A stretch of 64,000 bases of DNA from an uncultured bacterium (GTDB lineage Bacteria > Bacteroidota > Bacteroidia > Chitinophagales > Chitinophagaceae): contig CAIKEH010000055.1 of NCBI GenBank assembly GCA_903826405.1, positions 1 to 64,000 on the forward strand. The letters run 5' to 3'. Positions 63,463 through 64,000 of the stretch are shown piece by piece. Each line of letters begins with the position of its first letter. Position 1 is the stretch's first letter. Below the pieces are notes generated by a model, which saw only the letters and a list, made by a program, of their open reading frames with translations, did not search any database and was not told where the DNA came from. Position numbers and translations under genes: made by a program.

Positions 63463-64000
63463 TTAACGGATTGGTGGGTCTGTTGGATCATCTTTCCATT
63501 GTTCTTCTGATCCGAGGTCAGGGTCGATATTGATGGTCAGTTTGTGGTCACGCACGAAGTTGCACCAATGGCAATCGGGCTTCCCGCATCCGGTGAAAAA
63601 ATCTCTTGCCTGAATGCGGTCCCAAGCTGTTCTGACCTGTTGCCGGACGGTAGTTTCATCGGCTGGAGTTATGGTCAATTTCCTTCTGCGGTATTGCTTG
63701 GCGTTGTCGGGTTCCACGAAGTCGAATTCCGTGCTGTCCACAGTCATTCCCCTTGGAGAATGGTCGACCAGCAGTTTGTAGAAGACGGCCTGACGCCAAT
63801 AATCACCACCATGGGGAACTTTATCAGACGGCCCTTTCAGTTTGGCGTCTGCATTTTCCGGCTTGCCGGTCTTGTAGTCAACAACATTAACGGAATGTCC
63901 AAATTTCTCGATTTTGTCGAGCTTGCCTCGGAGTGGCACTCCATCAACGACCACTTTCGTGAAGAATACCTCCAGGTCAACATTCCTGTGGGAGCCATCG
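63463..64000 (-). CDS. PD-(D/E)XK nuclease (RecB/AddB-type), 3' part
   Basis: This is the C-terminal 178 residues of a larger protein; the frame is open through the right edge of the window. The nuclease core has GKLDKIE (metal-binding D), VVDYKTGKP (motif with D and K) and DYWRQAVFYKLLV (QxxxY), the signature of the RecB-type family. The end CGKPDCHWCNF has cysteines that may bind an iron-sulfur cluster, as in AddB-type nucleases. It is probably the tail of a helicase-nuclease. The ORF starting at 63954 is only an internal valine codon. Confidence 0.85.
   Translation of the reverse strand, partial: DGSHRNVDLEVFFTKVVVDGVPLRGKLDKIEKFGHSVNVVDYKTGKPENADAKLKGPSDKVPHGGDYWRQAVFYKLLVDHSPRGMTVDSTEFDFVEPDNAKQYRRRKLTITPADETTVRQQVRTAWDRIQARDFFTGCGKPDCHWCNFVRDHKLTINIDPDLGSEEQWKDDPTDPPIR

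Overview
The window comes from a member of the Bacteroidota, most likely a Chitinophagaceae-type bacterium. The evidence is a SusC/SusD pair, lipoproteins of the SusD and VCBS/UnbV kinds, family-typical genes (DUF4286, DUF4397, DUF2461, bTHX, short EF-Ts), several promoters of the Bacteroidota type (TTTG, about 19-20 bases, TAnnTTTG), and few Shine-Dalgarno sequences. It is chromosomal, mostly housekeeping DNA. I see no rRNA, tRNA, insertion sequence, prophage or CRISPR array.

Layout. 1-211: end of a degenerate 62-base-period repeat, a strong hairpin and a terminator. 0.2-4.4 kb: small genes, a cell-wall amidase and an MFS exporter. 4.4-13.5 kb: a minus-strand run of repair and replication genes (polA, uvrB) with a fatty-acid/sterol hydroxylase, an esterase, an orphan ParA, an unknown membrane protein and an acetyltransferase. 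13.6-20.3 kb: secreted M20 amidohydrolase, methylglyoxal synthase, recA, a YncE/phosphoesterase fusion and a TetR regulator with its likely operator. 20.4-24.7 kb: small secreted protein, PfkB kinase, DUF4239 membrane protein and a secreted lamin-tail protein. 24.7-25.9 kb: asd, preceded by what looks like a complete transcription attenuator with a leader peptide. 26.0-29.5 kb: DUF2461, a NUMOD4-HNH protein and ligA. 29.6-43.1 kb: a nutrient-uptake locus with a Nudix-type regulator, a LacI-type regulator, SusC, SusD and two giant tandem VCBS/UnbV lipoproteins, but no glycoside hydrolase. 43.1-49.8 kb: a GyrI-like protein, rplM-rpsI-rpsB-tsf, a DUF4397 lipoprotein and an unknown secreted helical protein. 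50.1-52.8 kb: phnA-phnY for C2-phosphonate breakdown. 52.9-57.3 kb: pyrH, pdxH, bTHX, HU, DUF4286, exonuclease III and an outer-membrane protein. 57.4-64 kb: a split metH with a structured leader, recR, an Ig-like lipoprotein and the 3' end of a RecB-type nuclease gene.

How the genes work together. Asd (to lysine, threonine and methionine) and split MetH (methionine synthesis) both have leaders that look regulated. The Sus locus has two candidate operators and an internal terminator, a layout in which SusCD would be made in excess over the two large lipoproteins. PhnY and PhnA form the last two steps of 2-aminoethylphosphonate degradation; the transaminase is not in the window. All functions come from reading the sequence; no database search was run.
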